Assembly: GCA_033220425.1 (NCBI GenBank)
Contig: CM065646.1
Span: forward strand, 4,471,501-4,535,500
DNA length: 64,000 nt
Source: Lepraria neglecta
Lineage: Eukaryota > Ascomycota > Lecanoromycetes > Lecanorales > Stereocaulaceae
Direction of reading: 5' to 3'
Shown here: positions 33,518 through 44,225 of the stretch, one piece after another
Position numbering within the stretch: position 1 is the first letter of the stretch
Layout of the letters: every line of letters starts with the position of its first letter
Made by a program: the position numbers and the translations under genes
The notes under the pieces: model-generated
The model's database searches: none
Told to the model about the DNA's origin: nothing
Seen by the model: the letters and a program-made list of their open reading frames with translations, nothing else

Positions 33518-33873
33518 ACGTGTTGTGAGCGTACTTAGCGGGTTTATTGTTTAGTTCTATGCGGATACCCATTTTGCGAGATTTTGCTTGTTATATCGGT
33601 ATGTGTCATAGCTAGGGTGAGCTTGATTGAACCTAAATTGCGCTTCTCTGAGCAGAGACCATACTACTTTTAAGGTGGCATCCCCAGATGAAGCGTACTC
33701 TATAGAGCTATCGAGTACTAGGAGCATATTACTTGGGCTTCGGGGCCATGAAATTGCATGTAGAGGAAGAACGAAAAGCACGCAATGGTCAATACCGTGG
33801 ATATCAGTTGCTTGCTTCACGTCTAAAGTAAGCTTGAAGGCCATGCTAATGCTTCTAATCGATTTGTTTCCAT

Positions 33874-34776
33874 CTACACTATCGTCTCCAGCTCCCTAGC
33901 ATAACCAACCGTATTCTCAATAACCATCCCACTCGCCACCAAAATCTCCTTCTCAGTCCTCATCTCCTCACCCTGCTGCAGCGGAAAATATATCCTCCCA
34001 TCCTTAACCACCCACCCTCTCCCCTGCGCAAATTCCACCACACTACCCTCGCTCTCTAAGAACAGTAAATTCTTCGCATTCGCGATAGGGAGAGATGGGT
34101 ATGCCTTTTCTGAGCAAGACGCGATTTCGGAGCGGATTGTGCCGATGAGAACCTGGGTAAGTTAGGCACCCGAGGTCTGCTAGGAGGACAGAGGGCAAGG
34201 GCAAGGGCAAGGTGGTGTAGCACATACCTCACAAAACACAGCAAACTCCTCACTCGGCACGCCCTCCTTCTTCGTAGCCCCCCAAACACGATCATAACTT
34301 CCTTCCATCAACCACCTCTCCAGCTTAACAGGATACCCAATATATTTATCCTGCTCCAACCCAGCACCCCTAGCTCCACCCATCTCGACCTCCAACCCTT
34401 CCAGCTCGGTGTGGAAGCCCGCATAATCCCCCTTCGTCAACAGTAATAGAAGATACAGTCCAGTCACTTTACTCCTCTGCCCATCACCAGCTGGTTTGAA
34501 TTTCGAAGCCGGGAGCTCGTAGAAGGGAAGGAGTTGCTGGAAGTAGCGCGTGAATGCATCTGGATCTTGGAGGCGGATGGAGAGGAGGGCGCCGGTTTCG
34601 AGGGTTTGGCGGGCTAGGTGGAGGATTGGGGGGGTGGTTGAGGGGTTGGGGAGGAGGGCCTTTAGTTGGAGGAGTTGTTTCTTCGCTGTTGTTAGGAGGG
34701 TGGCTATTTTCTGCGGTGAGGGAGGAGGCGTGGTTTGGAGTTGTGAAAGGGTGCCCTGTAGAGCTGAGGTGGACAT
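33874..34776 (-). CDS. RPN12: 26S proteasome lid subunit Rpn12 (PSMD8)
   Basis: Lid subunit that completes assembly of the 19S regulatory particle. Two exons, 34776-34228 and 34152-33874 (donor GTATGT, acceptor CCCAG), give 275 aa, matching the usual size. Conserved blocks: LETGALLSIRLQDPDAFTRY, FQQLLPFYELP, VTGLYLLLLLTKGDYAGFHT, and the PCI-like C-terminus AYPSLPIANAKNLLFLESEG and VVEFAQGRGWVVKDGRIYFP. I chose the ATG at 34776 because the homologous region begins there. The same frame stays open for 98 more codons upstream with an ATG at 34965 and a hydrophobic stretch. It is divergent from the 76-aa gene. Confidence 0.93.
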
Positions 34777-35287
34777 GGTTGGGGACTCCGCTGTAGTAGC
34801 TTTAGATGTTGGGGGATGGAGTTGCTGCTTTGGTTCGAGCTGTTTCGTTGCGGAAGAGGAGGATGAGGCTGTGCTTGATGTGGCTGATGAAAGTAGCGAG
34901 CGAAGCGCGGAGGTGAGGCCGAATCTAACGCCAAGGCTGGCCAGAACGAATGCGATCCACGACATCTTTGTTATTGGCTTTGTGGACAATCTGGAGGCGT
35001 AACTTGGCGTTATGGCTATGCAGGGTCTGTTTTCGTATTTAATGGACGAGGTCTTCTTCAGTTCTTTCAAATCCGAAAATTTGATAAGAACGAAGAGGAT
35101 TTATTAAAACAGGTGAGTCTACTAGCATGGCACGAGACCTAATGTTTACTTTTTACATGAGGCTTGTGATCGTTAACATGCACTGAATAAGTGACTGGAA
35201 CACTCGCTGACCTCTTCACTACAGCCAAAGTCTACAATCACATCCCATCCAAAGCAATCCATCGATACCAAACCTTCCTCTATCATC
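34777..35287. promoter_or_regulatory. Divergent 5' region, RPN12 / 76-aa gene
   Basis: 511 bp between the two start codons. The proximal ~290 bp is an open extension of the RPN12 frame (see findings). I saw no proteasome-associated control element of the yeast Rpn4 type (GGTGGCAAA) in it. Confidence 0.45.
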
Positions 35288-35600
35288 ATGAACAACCCCG
35301 AAGCACCAGCACAAGCACCAGCACCAGCAGGAGCCGATGACCGCGACTACCTCGATAAGGGACTCGATGCAGTCGAGAAGAAGTTCGGCGGTCAGCGCTT
35401 CGCAGGCCCAGATGCCGTGCAGAAGAATCGTGGTATGAACGAGAAGATCACGGATGCGATTCGCAAGGGGATCGAGAAAATCACTGGGTACGTTTGACGA
35501 TCATGCTCACATGTCTTGGGAGAAGAGCGGCATATTACATGATCCTTGCTAATAGGAATGTGTGAATAGGAAGAAAGCGCCTGCCAAGTTCTCGAACTAG
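35288..35600 (+). CDS. Small conserved fungal protein, 76 aa
   Basis: Exon 1 is 35288-35487 and exon 2 is 35570-35600, with donor GTACGT and acceptor AATAG. A near-perfect alternative acceptor lies 14 bp upstream. The protein starts with an Ala/Pro-rich segment, then DDRDYLDKGLDAVEKKFGG and MNEKITDAIRKGIEKITG, and ends KKAPAKFSN. This is a short charged helical protein of a type common in Pezizomycotina. Function is unknown and no signal peptide is present. Confidence 0.72.
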
Positions 35601-35919
35601 GCGGTGGACGCCGGGTGTGATGGGGAGGTATAGAGAGGTTGTGCTATTGTACTCAGGAGATCGCGATGGTTATAACCTTAATACCTGGCTTATCTATTGT
35701 GTCTCGATGGGCGGAATGGATGATTGATTGGACAGATACCCCTATGTTACGGTAGTTCATAACGATTTTGCTACAACAAGCTCGTACTATTTCTGGTGCT
35801 AAGCCAACATGCTTCTATTGTACAGAGTCCGGACATCATAGGTATGCTGGACAAAGCAGCTATCAAGCACTACAGAAAGGGTATCACGCCAACACCGGGT
35901 CTTCCTCTCCTCGCAACTT
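35601..35919. other. Intergenic, convergent 3' ends
   Basis: 319 bp between the 76-aa gene and the stop of the Myb gene. I see nothing in it beyond presumptive 3' untranslated sequence. Confidence 0.5.
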
Positions 35920-38745
35920 TCAAGCATGTTGCAAAAGATGCACCCGACTAGCAAGCTCCTTGTCCACATCTCTATCCGCCATCGGCTGATCCCCGTCGTT
36001 ATCCCCTTTCTCGTTAAAGAGCGAGTCCGCTTCGCTATCGTCGGCATATACTTCCTTGTCTTGATTATCGTCAGTTATACTTGCTCCCTCCACACCTGCG
36101 TCCATGTTCGCCTCGGCAGCATCTGACCTGGGTAAAGCAGTATGACGATTGTAATCTTGCGGCTCGTCGCCTGAGTCTGCTACTTCCTCTTGATCGCTGT
36201 CATGGACGTATTCGTTGCTTTTGTTTGATTCACTTTTGTCCTGCAACTTTTTGGCCCTCTTCGCCGCCCTCTTCTTCTTCCCCGATGCTTCCTCTTCGTC
36301 ATCTCCCTGCATCTCCTTGGCCTTTCTCTTCCTCTTAGGCTTCTTAGCACTAACATCGCCATGCACTTCAGGATCCCATTTCTCATCAAGCTCATCTCGA
36401 CCGTTAGCTAGTATCCGTTTGCGAAGTCCCTTAGCGGTGGCACGGTAGTCCATCGAGTCCGAGCCTGGAACATGCAGCTTCAGGTTCGTCCAAGCAGCTT
36501 TCTTGTCTGCAGAGTTCCATGTCGATTGAAACTCAACATCACCAATTGTCTTCCAAGGAATATTGTCCTCAGTGGCAGCACTGGAATCTAATATTGCCTG
36601 GAGCAAAGTATATTGGTCCCCAGTCCTCATATTGGCCACTTTCTTAGACGCCCTCTTCATCCTCCAAGGATTCTTAGTCTTTATAGACTTTCTGCCCTCA
36701 AATCCTTTGGCATCTATGGCGCTTTGCACAAGATTCTTCTGCTCCCATTCCTTCAATTGGAGCCATTTCAGTCTGCACTGCAGCCTTGACCTCACCCCTC
36801 CCATGTGATCGCTGACGCTTTGCCAGTTAACGAGCTTCATGTCTTGGGCCTCCTGGTCCGAGTCGAAATCAGATTCTGGAGCGTCCTCGCCATACTTCTC
36901 TATCTTAACCTGCCTTCTTTCGTCCTTCACAGCTTGTCTACACTCTAGAATTGCTTTGCAGAGGCTTTGAACCTCCTCGTTTGTCCAAGCCTCTCGATTC
37001 CGATTTTCCGAGTTAAGGAGGTAGTTTCGGTATCGGTCCCTGCAGTCTTCCCCCATACGATCGAGCATTTCGCCAATAGCTTTCCATTGATTTGGTTTTG
37101 CGGCGACAGCCTTCTTTAGCATCTCGTCCTCCTCTGTGGTCCACGTCCCACGTGCAGGAAAGTTATGGTAACGACGTCTGCAGAATTTTTGTACAGACAT
37201 GCGCGGACGGTAGGGAAGAACCTCGTGAAGCTCATCAAAGATGGCCTTGACTTCAATATTGTTACGTATTGTCGATTGGATGTGACTGTTGAACTTCTCA
37301 ATACTGATGCTGTTTGCGTCGCAGTAGGCATCACGGAACTTGTCCAACTTCTCAGCCTCAGCAGCTGTGTATTGGCCTCCGTTTTTTGAGATGGTCTTGG
37401 GTGAACTTTTAAGCTCCTTGACTGCTCTCAGCTTTTTGCTATCATTCGCTTTCGATGCGCAGACTTCCTTCTTTCGCTGTGCGCTTTGGCCAGGCGATGC
37501 TCGGTCACTCAAGTATTCAAGGCCTCTGTTGGCAATATCTTCTATGAAGGGTGAGCCGAGCTCCGGCGATGTTTGTCTTTGCAGATCTTCGAAGCCTGGC
37601 AAGACCCTGTCCTGCAAATCTTCTTGATCATGATCGAGTGCATAAGGGCTGTAGAATGGCACCCGACCATTGGAAGCAGGTGACACTTCTTCTACTCGTC
37701 TGCGCTTACTGGGAGGTGCCGAGCCATTCTGTTTTGAGTTCCTCTTTTTCTTTTGCGCAGCATTCTCATCACCATTATTCAGCTGACTCAGGTCCACTGA
37801 AGGTGGCAGAGCGCTCATACTGTGGAGCTCAGGGTCTATGGGCATGTCATTGTCTTGACATGCCCCAAACATGTTAGCCCAATTGTCGTCATCGAACAGT
37901 TCATTAATAGCTCCCAAGTCAAGATTTAGGGTATGCCGACCTTCTCCATTTGCTAATGGCTGCTCTTGGTCGTCTACCTCATCCGGTGTCGAGACTCTAC
38001 CTCGCTTACGCTTCTTTGGCTTTGCTGATGCTTTGGGGGGGAAATATGCTTGTTTTGGCAATTTGTATGTAGAGTGCATTGCAGTGCCGTAATCTTCTTG
38101 ATCGGAAGCGTCTGGTGGCTGCTGTGAGAACTCATAGATGTCATGTTCTGGAGCTGCCGGCGGATCTGCACTCTCATTCTCCTTTTCATACTCTTGCATG
38201 TATGAAGCAACCGCTTCATCGTCAGTGGGAATATCGTCAAGAGTATGAGCGGACTGAGAGATGGTAGGGCGATACGGTGGCGGTGAAGAGTGAAGGACCT
38301 GTCCCGGAGGTGTAGACGGTATATGTGGATACCGCTCTGATTCGTCGTTACCGTCCTCGCTACCAGTAAAGGTGAAAGGGTCACTCCTTTTCTTCTTCTT
38401 AGATCTTCGCGTTTTGTGGTTTCTAGGCTTTTCAGAAGATCTCACGACCGAGTCGTCGCCATTGGTGAGCTCTAGGGGGCGCATGGAGGAGCTCTTTGCA
38501 ATGAGCTGCTGAGGGGCAGCGAGGTCATCCTGATAGTATGGAGCTCTGCTGTCATGGATAGCGCCCTCCCGCATCTGCAGTAAAGCCCGCGCACTCTCCT
38601 CCTCTTGATCAATGGGGTGTTGCTCCTCCTCACTCTGTCTCTTGCCTGTCTTCGACTTGCGCCTTTTGTCCTTGCTCTTCGCTGGGAGCTCCATTGGTGG
38701 CTGTTCTGCTGAAGGAGGTTGGACTTGGGAAGAGGTTTGACCCAT
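35920..38745 (-). CDS. Reb1/TTF1-like Myb DNA-binding protein
   Basis: A single exon, 941 aa. The first ~450 residues are disordered with many basic clusters (KDKRRKSKTGKRQ, NHKTRRSKKKKRSDP, KPKKRKRGRVS). The Myb/SANT region lies at about 500-720. One repeat is ARGTWTTEEDEMLKKAVAAK with PNQWKAIGEMLDRMGEDCRD. A second starts at REAWTNEEVQSLCKAILECR, with a long insert before NWQSVSDHMGGVRSRLQCRL. A third, looser one is near NPWRMKRASKKVANMRTGDQ. This asymmetric set with RDRYRNY resembles fungal Reb1/Rtf1 and animal TTF1, which bind rDNA terminators and arrest replication forks or RNA polymerase I. The C-terminus is acidic with further Lys-rich signals. The family call is good; orthology to Reb1 itself is inferred. 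Confidence 0.82.
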   Translation of the reverse strand: MGQTSSQVQPPSAEQPPMELPAKSKDKRRKSKTGKRQSEEEQHPIDQEEESARALLQMREGAIHDSRAPYYQDDLAAPQQLIAKSSSMRPLELTNGDDSVVRSSEKPRNHKTRRSKKKKRSDPFTFTGSEDGNDESERYPHIPSTPPGQVLHSSPPPYRPTISQSAHTLDDIPTDDEAVASYMQEYEKENESADPPAAPEHDIYEFSQQPPDASDQEDYGTAMHSTYKLPKQAYFPPKASAKPKKRKRGRVSTPDEVDDQEQPLANGEGRHTLNLDLGAINELFDDDNWANMFGACQDNDMPIDPELHSMSALPPSVDLSQLNNGDENAAQKKKRNSKQNGSAPPSKRRRVEEVSPASNGRVPFYSPYALDHDQEDLQDRVLPGFEDLQRQTSPELGSPFIEDIANRGLEYLSDRASPGQSAQRKKEVCASKANDSKKLRAVKELKSSPKTISKNGGQYTAAEAEKLDKFRDAYCDANSISIEKFNSHIQSTIRNNIEVKAIFDELHEVLPYRPRMSVQKFCRRRYHNFPARGTWTTEEDEMLKKAVAAKPNQWKAIGEMLDRMGEDCRDRYRNYLLNSENRNREAWTNEEVQSLCKAILECRQAVKDERRQVKIEKYGEDAPESDFDSDQEAQDMKLVNWQSVSDHMGGVRSRLQCRLKWLQLKEWEQKNLVQSAIDAKGFEGRKSIKTKNPWRMKRASKKVANMRTGDQYTLLQAILDSSAATEDNIPWKTIGDVEFQSTWNSADKKAAWTNLKLHVPGSDSMDYRATAKGLRKRILANGRDELDEKWDPEVHGDVSAKKPKRKRKAKEMQGDDEEEASGKKKRAAKRAKKLQDKSESNKSNEYVHDSDQEEVADSGDEPQDYNRHTALPRSDAAEANMDAGVEGASITDDNQDKEVYADDSEADSLFNEKGDNDGDQPMADRDVDKELASRVHLLQHA

Positions 38746-39064
38746 GTCATTCGTTTGTACCCGAGCAGCCCATGACTTGACCAGTGCCTATTGGATGATG
38801 GCTCATTCAGTCCTCAAACGTGTTGACCGCTGGGTAGTAAAAGTGAAAATTTTATTTCGTGTGTGACGGGAAGTGATTAAGTGAGGTTAGCAGACGCTAC
38901 TGGCTGAACCTCGGTTTGCTTTCACTAGAATAAGGCTGAAATAGTCGCAAGAACCCGAAGAAGCTGGCGTAAATTGACTTGGTCTTTACATCCCAGTAGT
39001 TGATAAAGGAGCGGTTCTCGGCATTCCCCTATCGGGCCCAGACGCAATTTGAACATCTACCTCT
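38746..39064. other. Divergent 5' regions, Myb gene / NLR
   Basis: 319 bp with no open frame of note. It carries the promoters of both flanking genes. Confidence 0.5.
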
Positions 39065-42000
39065 ATGTCTATACCCTCAGCACCGACTCCAGGCGGCCAC
39101 ACGTACCACCACATCCAAATCAGTGGCAACGCGCGTGTACTCCTAGGGAACTCGGTAGGCCAGGCCACCAGTCAGAGACATCCTACTACATCCTCGAGCC
39201 CTATTCCACTAATACTCCCTAGAGTCGACGTTTGCGGCCCGCGCCGACTATATAGGTCAATACTCCAAGTCGTCGCTCCGACCGGTGGCCAACTACGTCC
39301 CGCGGCTAAGACTCCATCAGAAGATCAGGGAACAGCTACACAACTCTACAGATGACGGCGTTAGAGATATGCGGATCCTGGTCATCTGGGGGCTCGGCGG
39401 AGCGGGGAAATCACAGTTGGTGCTTAACTACATCCGGGAATATCGGCAAGACTACTCAGCCGTCTTCTGGATCGAAGGCGGATCTAAAGAGTCGATCAAA
39501 CGTGACTATATCCAGATCTACCGGCTGCTGTATGGTCGCTCACTCGGCGCGGGCCAAGAGATAGTGAAAGTCGAAGATGCGGTCCCTGCGGTGAAGAGCT
39601 GGTTCCACGGGCGGGAGGGGCGATGGCTGGTCGTTCTAGACAGTGCGGACACGATCGACAATCCCCAAGACCCATCGTACATCGACCTCGAATACTTTAT
39701 GCCCGACGCGCCCGGAGTACATGTTGTGGTCACCTCGCGGAGCGCAACCGTTAAGGAGATGACGGTGCTGGAGGCCATTGAGGTAGCGGATATGGAGCCA
39801 GCGGAAGCGGTGGCGCTGTTCCGACGAGGTGCGAAGCTACAGGAGGAAGGGCAAGAGATCAGGACGGAAGTGGCTCAAATCGTGAAAGAGCTGGGCTACT
39901 TAGCATTGGCCATCACTCTGGCCGGTTCATACATATCGCTGACGCCTCGCTTGTCCTCTGATATCCGGAAATATCTCCCCGAATACCGGCAGCGGCGGAA
40001 AGAGCTGCTCCGTCAGCGGCCTCAACAGCATATCCACCGGTACGGGGAGAGCGTTTTGAGCACGTGGGAAGCGTCTTTCGATGCGATTGCCCATCAACAC
40101 CCGGCGGCATCTCGATTACTTAGCGTACTGGCTTTTATGAACTTTGATGATATCTTCATCAGCCTCTTTGATCGGAACGCAATCCATGTCACGGAGCCGC
40201 TAGAGGCCCTGTCGTCGTCTACTCAGACGTGGTGGTCATATATCTTCCCTGAAACCGACGGGGACTCGTATGAGTTGGAGTCGGCATTCCAGGCACTCCA
40301 GACGTATTCTCTGATCCAGTGGCGATCGGATCAAGGGAGCTACTCGATGCATAAGCTCGTGCACGCATGGGGACAAGACCGACTGGAGGCGACAAGGCAG
40401 AAACAATTAAGCAGTCTTACTCTCGAGCTCTTAGCTGACGCTACTGCCGATTATCAGTCGGACTCGAGCTACCGATTACGACTGGTGCCACATATGATGG
40501 TAAGCTTTGGTATTTATTCTCAAACACATAACTCGATAGGTGAAACTACGAGGGATAGACTTACGACGATTAATAGAATTGGCGATTTCTTATATACAAT
40601 AGGACGGTGGACTGAGACCTACAATACATATATATTCTATTTCCAGGGGATGAGAAAATTCCTCGGAGTCGAGCATCCTAATACGCTAACGAGTATGAAC
40701 AATCTGGCAGAGGTAATGAGAGATCAAGGCAAATACGAGGAGGCCGAGGAGATGCATCGACAAGCACTGGCGTTGATGGAGACGGTGCTAGGGAAGGAGC
40801 ATCCTTCTACGCTGATGAGTATGAACAATCTGGCAGGGGTAATGAGAGATCAAGGCAAATACGAGGAGGCCGAGGAGATGCATCGACAAACGCTGGCGTT
40901 AACGGAGACGGTGCTAGGGAAGGAGCATCCTGATACGCTGACGAGTATGAACAATCTGGCATTGGTACTGGACAGTCAAGGCAAATACGAGGAGGCCGAG
41001 GAGATGCATCGACAAGAGTTGGTGTTGTGTGAGACGGTGCTGGGCAAGGAGCATCCTTCTACGCTGACGAGTATGAACAATATGGCATTCGTACTGGACA
41101 GTCAAGGCAAATACGAGGAGGCCGAGGAGATGTATCGACAAGCGGCGTTGACGGAGACGGTGCTGGGCAAGGAGCATCCTTCTACGCTGACGAGTATGAA
41201 CAATCTGGCATTGGTACTGAATCATCAAGGCAAATACGAGGAGGCCGAGGAGATGCATCGACAAACGCTGGCGTTAATGGAGACGGTGCTAGGGAAGGAG
41301 CATCCTTCTACGCTGACGAGTATGAACAATCTGGCAGAGGTAATGAGACATCAAGGCAAATACGAGGAGGCCGAGGAGATGCATCGACAAGCACTGGCGT
41401 TGATGGAGACGGTGCTAGGAAAGGAGCATCCTTCTACGCTGACGAGTATGAACAATCTGGCAGAGGTAATGAGAGATCAAGGCAAATACGAGGAGGCCGA
41501 GGAGATGCATCGACAAACGCTGGCGTTAACGGAGACCGTGCTAGGGAAGGAGCATCCTTCTACGCTGACGAGTATGAACAATCTGGCATTGGTACTGGAC
41601 AGTCAAGGCAAATACGAGGAGGCCGAGGAGATGTATCGACAAGCACTGGCGTTGATGGAGACGGTGCTAGGGAAGGAGCGTCCTTCTACGCTGACGAGTA
41701 TGAACAATCTGGCATTGGTACTGAATCATCAAGGCAAATACGAGGAGGCCGAGGAGATGCATCGACAAACGCTGGCGTTGATGGAGACGGTGCTAGGAAA
41801 GGAGCATCCTGATACGCTGACGAGTATGAACAATCTGGCATTGGTACTGGACAGTCAAGGCAAATACGAGGAGGCCGAGGAGATGCATCGACAAGAGTTG
41901 GTGTTGTGTGAGACGGTGCTGGGCAAGGAGCATCCTTCTACGCTGACGAGTATGAACAATCTGGCATTGGTACTGGACAGTCAAGGCAAATACGAGGAGG

Positions 42001-42950
42001 CCGAGGAGATGCATCGACAAGCACTGGCGTTGATGGAGACGGTGCTAGGGAAGGAGCGTCCTTCTACGCTGACGAGTATGAACAATCTGGCATTGGTACT
42101 GAATCATCAAGGCAAATACGAGGAGGCCGAGGAGATATATCGACAAGCACTGGCGTTATGGGAGACGGTGCTGGGCAAGGAGCATCCTGATACGCTGACG
42201 AGTATGAGCAATCTAGCATCGGTACTGGACAGTCAAGGCAAATACGAGGAGGCCGAGGAGATGTATCGACAAGCACTGGCGTTGAAGGAGATGGTGCTGG
42301 GCAAGGAGCATCCTTCTACGCTGATGAGTATGAACAATCTGGCAGAGGTAATGAGAGATCAAGGCAAATACGAGGAGGCCGAGGAGATGCATCGACAAAC
42401 GCTGGCGTTAACGGAGACGGTGCTAGGGAAGGAGCATCCTGATACGCTGACGAGTATGAACAATCTGGCATTGGTACTGGACAGTCAAGGCAAATACGAG
42501 GAGGCCGAGGAGATGCATCGACAAGAGTTGGTGTTGTGTGAGACGGTGCTGGGCAAGGAGCATCCTTCTACGCTGACGAGTATGAACAATCTGGCATTGG
42601 TACTGGACAGTCAAGGCAAATACGAGGAGGCCGAGGAGATGCATCGACAAGCACTGGCGTTGATGGAGACGGTGCTAGGAAAGGAGCATCCTTCTACGCT
42701 GACGAGTATGAACAATCTGGCATTGGTACTGGACAGTCAAGGCAAATACGAGGAGGCCGAGGAGATGTATCGACAAGCGCTGGCGTTAAGGGAGACGGTG
42801 CTAGGGAAGGAGCATCCTTCTACGCTGACGAGTATGAACAATCTGGCAGAGGTACGAAACGGGCTAGCCTCACATCATGTCATGCCAAATGCCAAACATT
42901 CGAAAAAAGGATCACCGTTTCGATTCCTCAAACATATATTCCGTCGATAA
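39065..42950 (+). CDS. NLR-like STAND protein: NB-ARC with C-terminal TPR array
   Basis: Putative fungal non-self receptor. Exon 1 (39065-39154) encodes 30 residues ending ISGNARVLLGNS, similar in style to short leaders of fungal NB-ARC/TPR proteins. A 70-bp intron (donor GTAGGC, acceptor TAGAG) leads to exon 2, 39225-42950; total 1271 aa. NB-ARC motifs: P-loop GLGGAGKS at about 86-93, Walker B-like LVVLDSAD at about 165-172, VVVTSRS, and the GLPLA-like LGYLALAITLAGSYI. A winged-helix-like part with SYSMHKLVHAWGQDRLE follows. From 40674 there are 17 complete 42-residue kinesin-light-chain-type TPR units plus a partial one. The protein ends with a basic tail (SHHVMPNAKHSKKGSPFRF). A GTACGA just after the last unit could be a splice donor, so the tail is uncertain. 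No N-terminal effector domain is visible. Confidence 0.9.
40674..42812 (+). repeat. 17 tandem 126-bp TPR-coding repeats
   Basis: Units follow the protein consensus HPSTLTSMNNLALVLDSQGK then YEEAEEMHRQALALMETVLG plus KE. All are 126 bp except unit 4, which has an in-frame 3-bp loss. DNA is nearly identical between units, including third positions. Variation is limited to a few sites: residue 1 (H/R), 3 (S/D/N), 6 (T/M), 13-17 (EVMRD, LVLDS, LVLNH), 28 (H/Y) and 31-35 (ALALM, TLALT, ELVLC). Minus-strand frames over the array are shadows. Confidence 0.95.
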
Positions 42951-43309
42951 AGGCTTCGCGAACGGAAGCGGCGCACTTTGTAGGACTTTTATTTGTTGTT
43001 TAACGACTGCTAAAAGAGCTGGTAATGGGTAGAATTCTGCATGAGGAATTGTGTTCCAGTGAATAGTTCCAAAATCCTTTAAGCACCGTTACCTTGCATG
43101 TTATCTTCTCTCTGTGTATCTACCACAGCCAAATTACCCTGACCGTGTCTCTAGAATTGATCATCAGTGCCCGATCGCAATTAAATTATGATTGGTACTT
43201 ACCATTTTCCTATCAGAAGAACAGTGTGAGTAATTCTATATCCCGTCGTCCAACTCGAAAAGCGGTGGAAGGCGCTTAAGCCCCTTAAGACTACTCTCGT
43301 ACCTCTACT

Positions 43310-44149
43310 TCCGCGCGTATTATCTACGCCCGGCGCGATCCTTGGTCGCCTCCTCTTCCCTATGTATCTTGAAATCTGAGAGATGGTTGAGGAAGTTACT
43401 TTGCAGCGTCCACGTTTTGCCGTAGTAGGGGTAAGTGGGATGCTTGTATGGGTACGCCCAGATTTTGCCGGGCTCGAAAGACGAGGTGCCGCCGTCTTCG
43501 TTGGATGATGATAGTAGATCGTTGTGGTCTACTAGATGTGGTGTAAGTTGAGCTCGGGCATCGCGAACGGGGCTGGTTTGGGATCCATCTTGTCTAGTGT
43601 TTTACAGACTTGAGTCTGACAGAACTGCACATAATATAGGGACGGCGGAGCTTGTTATACTCTTGGGGGTGTTGATGCAAGGCCGCTAGCGCCAAGCAGG
43701 GTACTAGGAATGATAATCTGTTTGGCGAAAGCTGCAGCGGTATAGAGTATAAATTCATAAGGAGGCAACGAATGACAGCCCCCGCCGGCCGTTGCACCAC
43801 TTTCGGCGAAGCTAATAGATGGAAGCTTTCGTCTTCCTCTCCATCGCCTCGGCCGTGGCCGCTACTGAGATTAAGTCTGTTCCAGGGATCTGGAGCTGTT
43901 ATTGAAGGCCCACAGAAACCTAGGATAGTGAACATTGCCTCCGGCATATAATTTAGTGCCTTTAAGATCCGGTGCCGGCTCGGGGGATAGATCGAAAGGA
44001 TCCCTCGACGACCAGCCAGTGAAGTTAAGGTATTCAATCAGGTTGTAGTGGTCGAATCGTCGACCCCATCCGCCACTGCGTCCAGGAACCCTAGAGGCAT
44101 TCCTCTCTCCACAGACGACGGGAACATTACTAGAAGAGTAAGTCAGCAT
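43310..44149 (-). pseudogene. Coding-like relic, family not recognised
   Basis: One fragment (about 44149-43871) reads SGGWGRRFDHYNLIEYLNFT and GTKLYAGGNVHYPRFLWAFN. A second (about 43590-43310) reads SSFEPGKIWAYPYKHPTYPY and GKTWTLQSNFLNHLSDFKIH, recalling a C2H2 finger whose cysteines are gone. They lie in different frames with stops between. It could be a badly spliced real gene, but no intron set I tried joined them. Function is unknown. Confidence 0.3.
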
Positions 44150-44225
44150 TTGCCTGTCAATGAGGCAAGGGGCGTTTGTTGAGTTGTGGTAGCAGGAACA
44201 TCTCCAAGGATAGGAAGCCTACCCA

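Noticed and set aside
40914-42650. Several minus-strand frames over the TPR array (repeated LLGLLVFALTVQYQCQIVHT)
   Set aside because: They are the antisense of the 126-bp repeats, periodic for that reason only.
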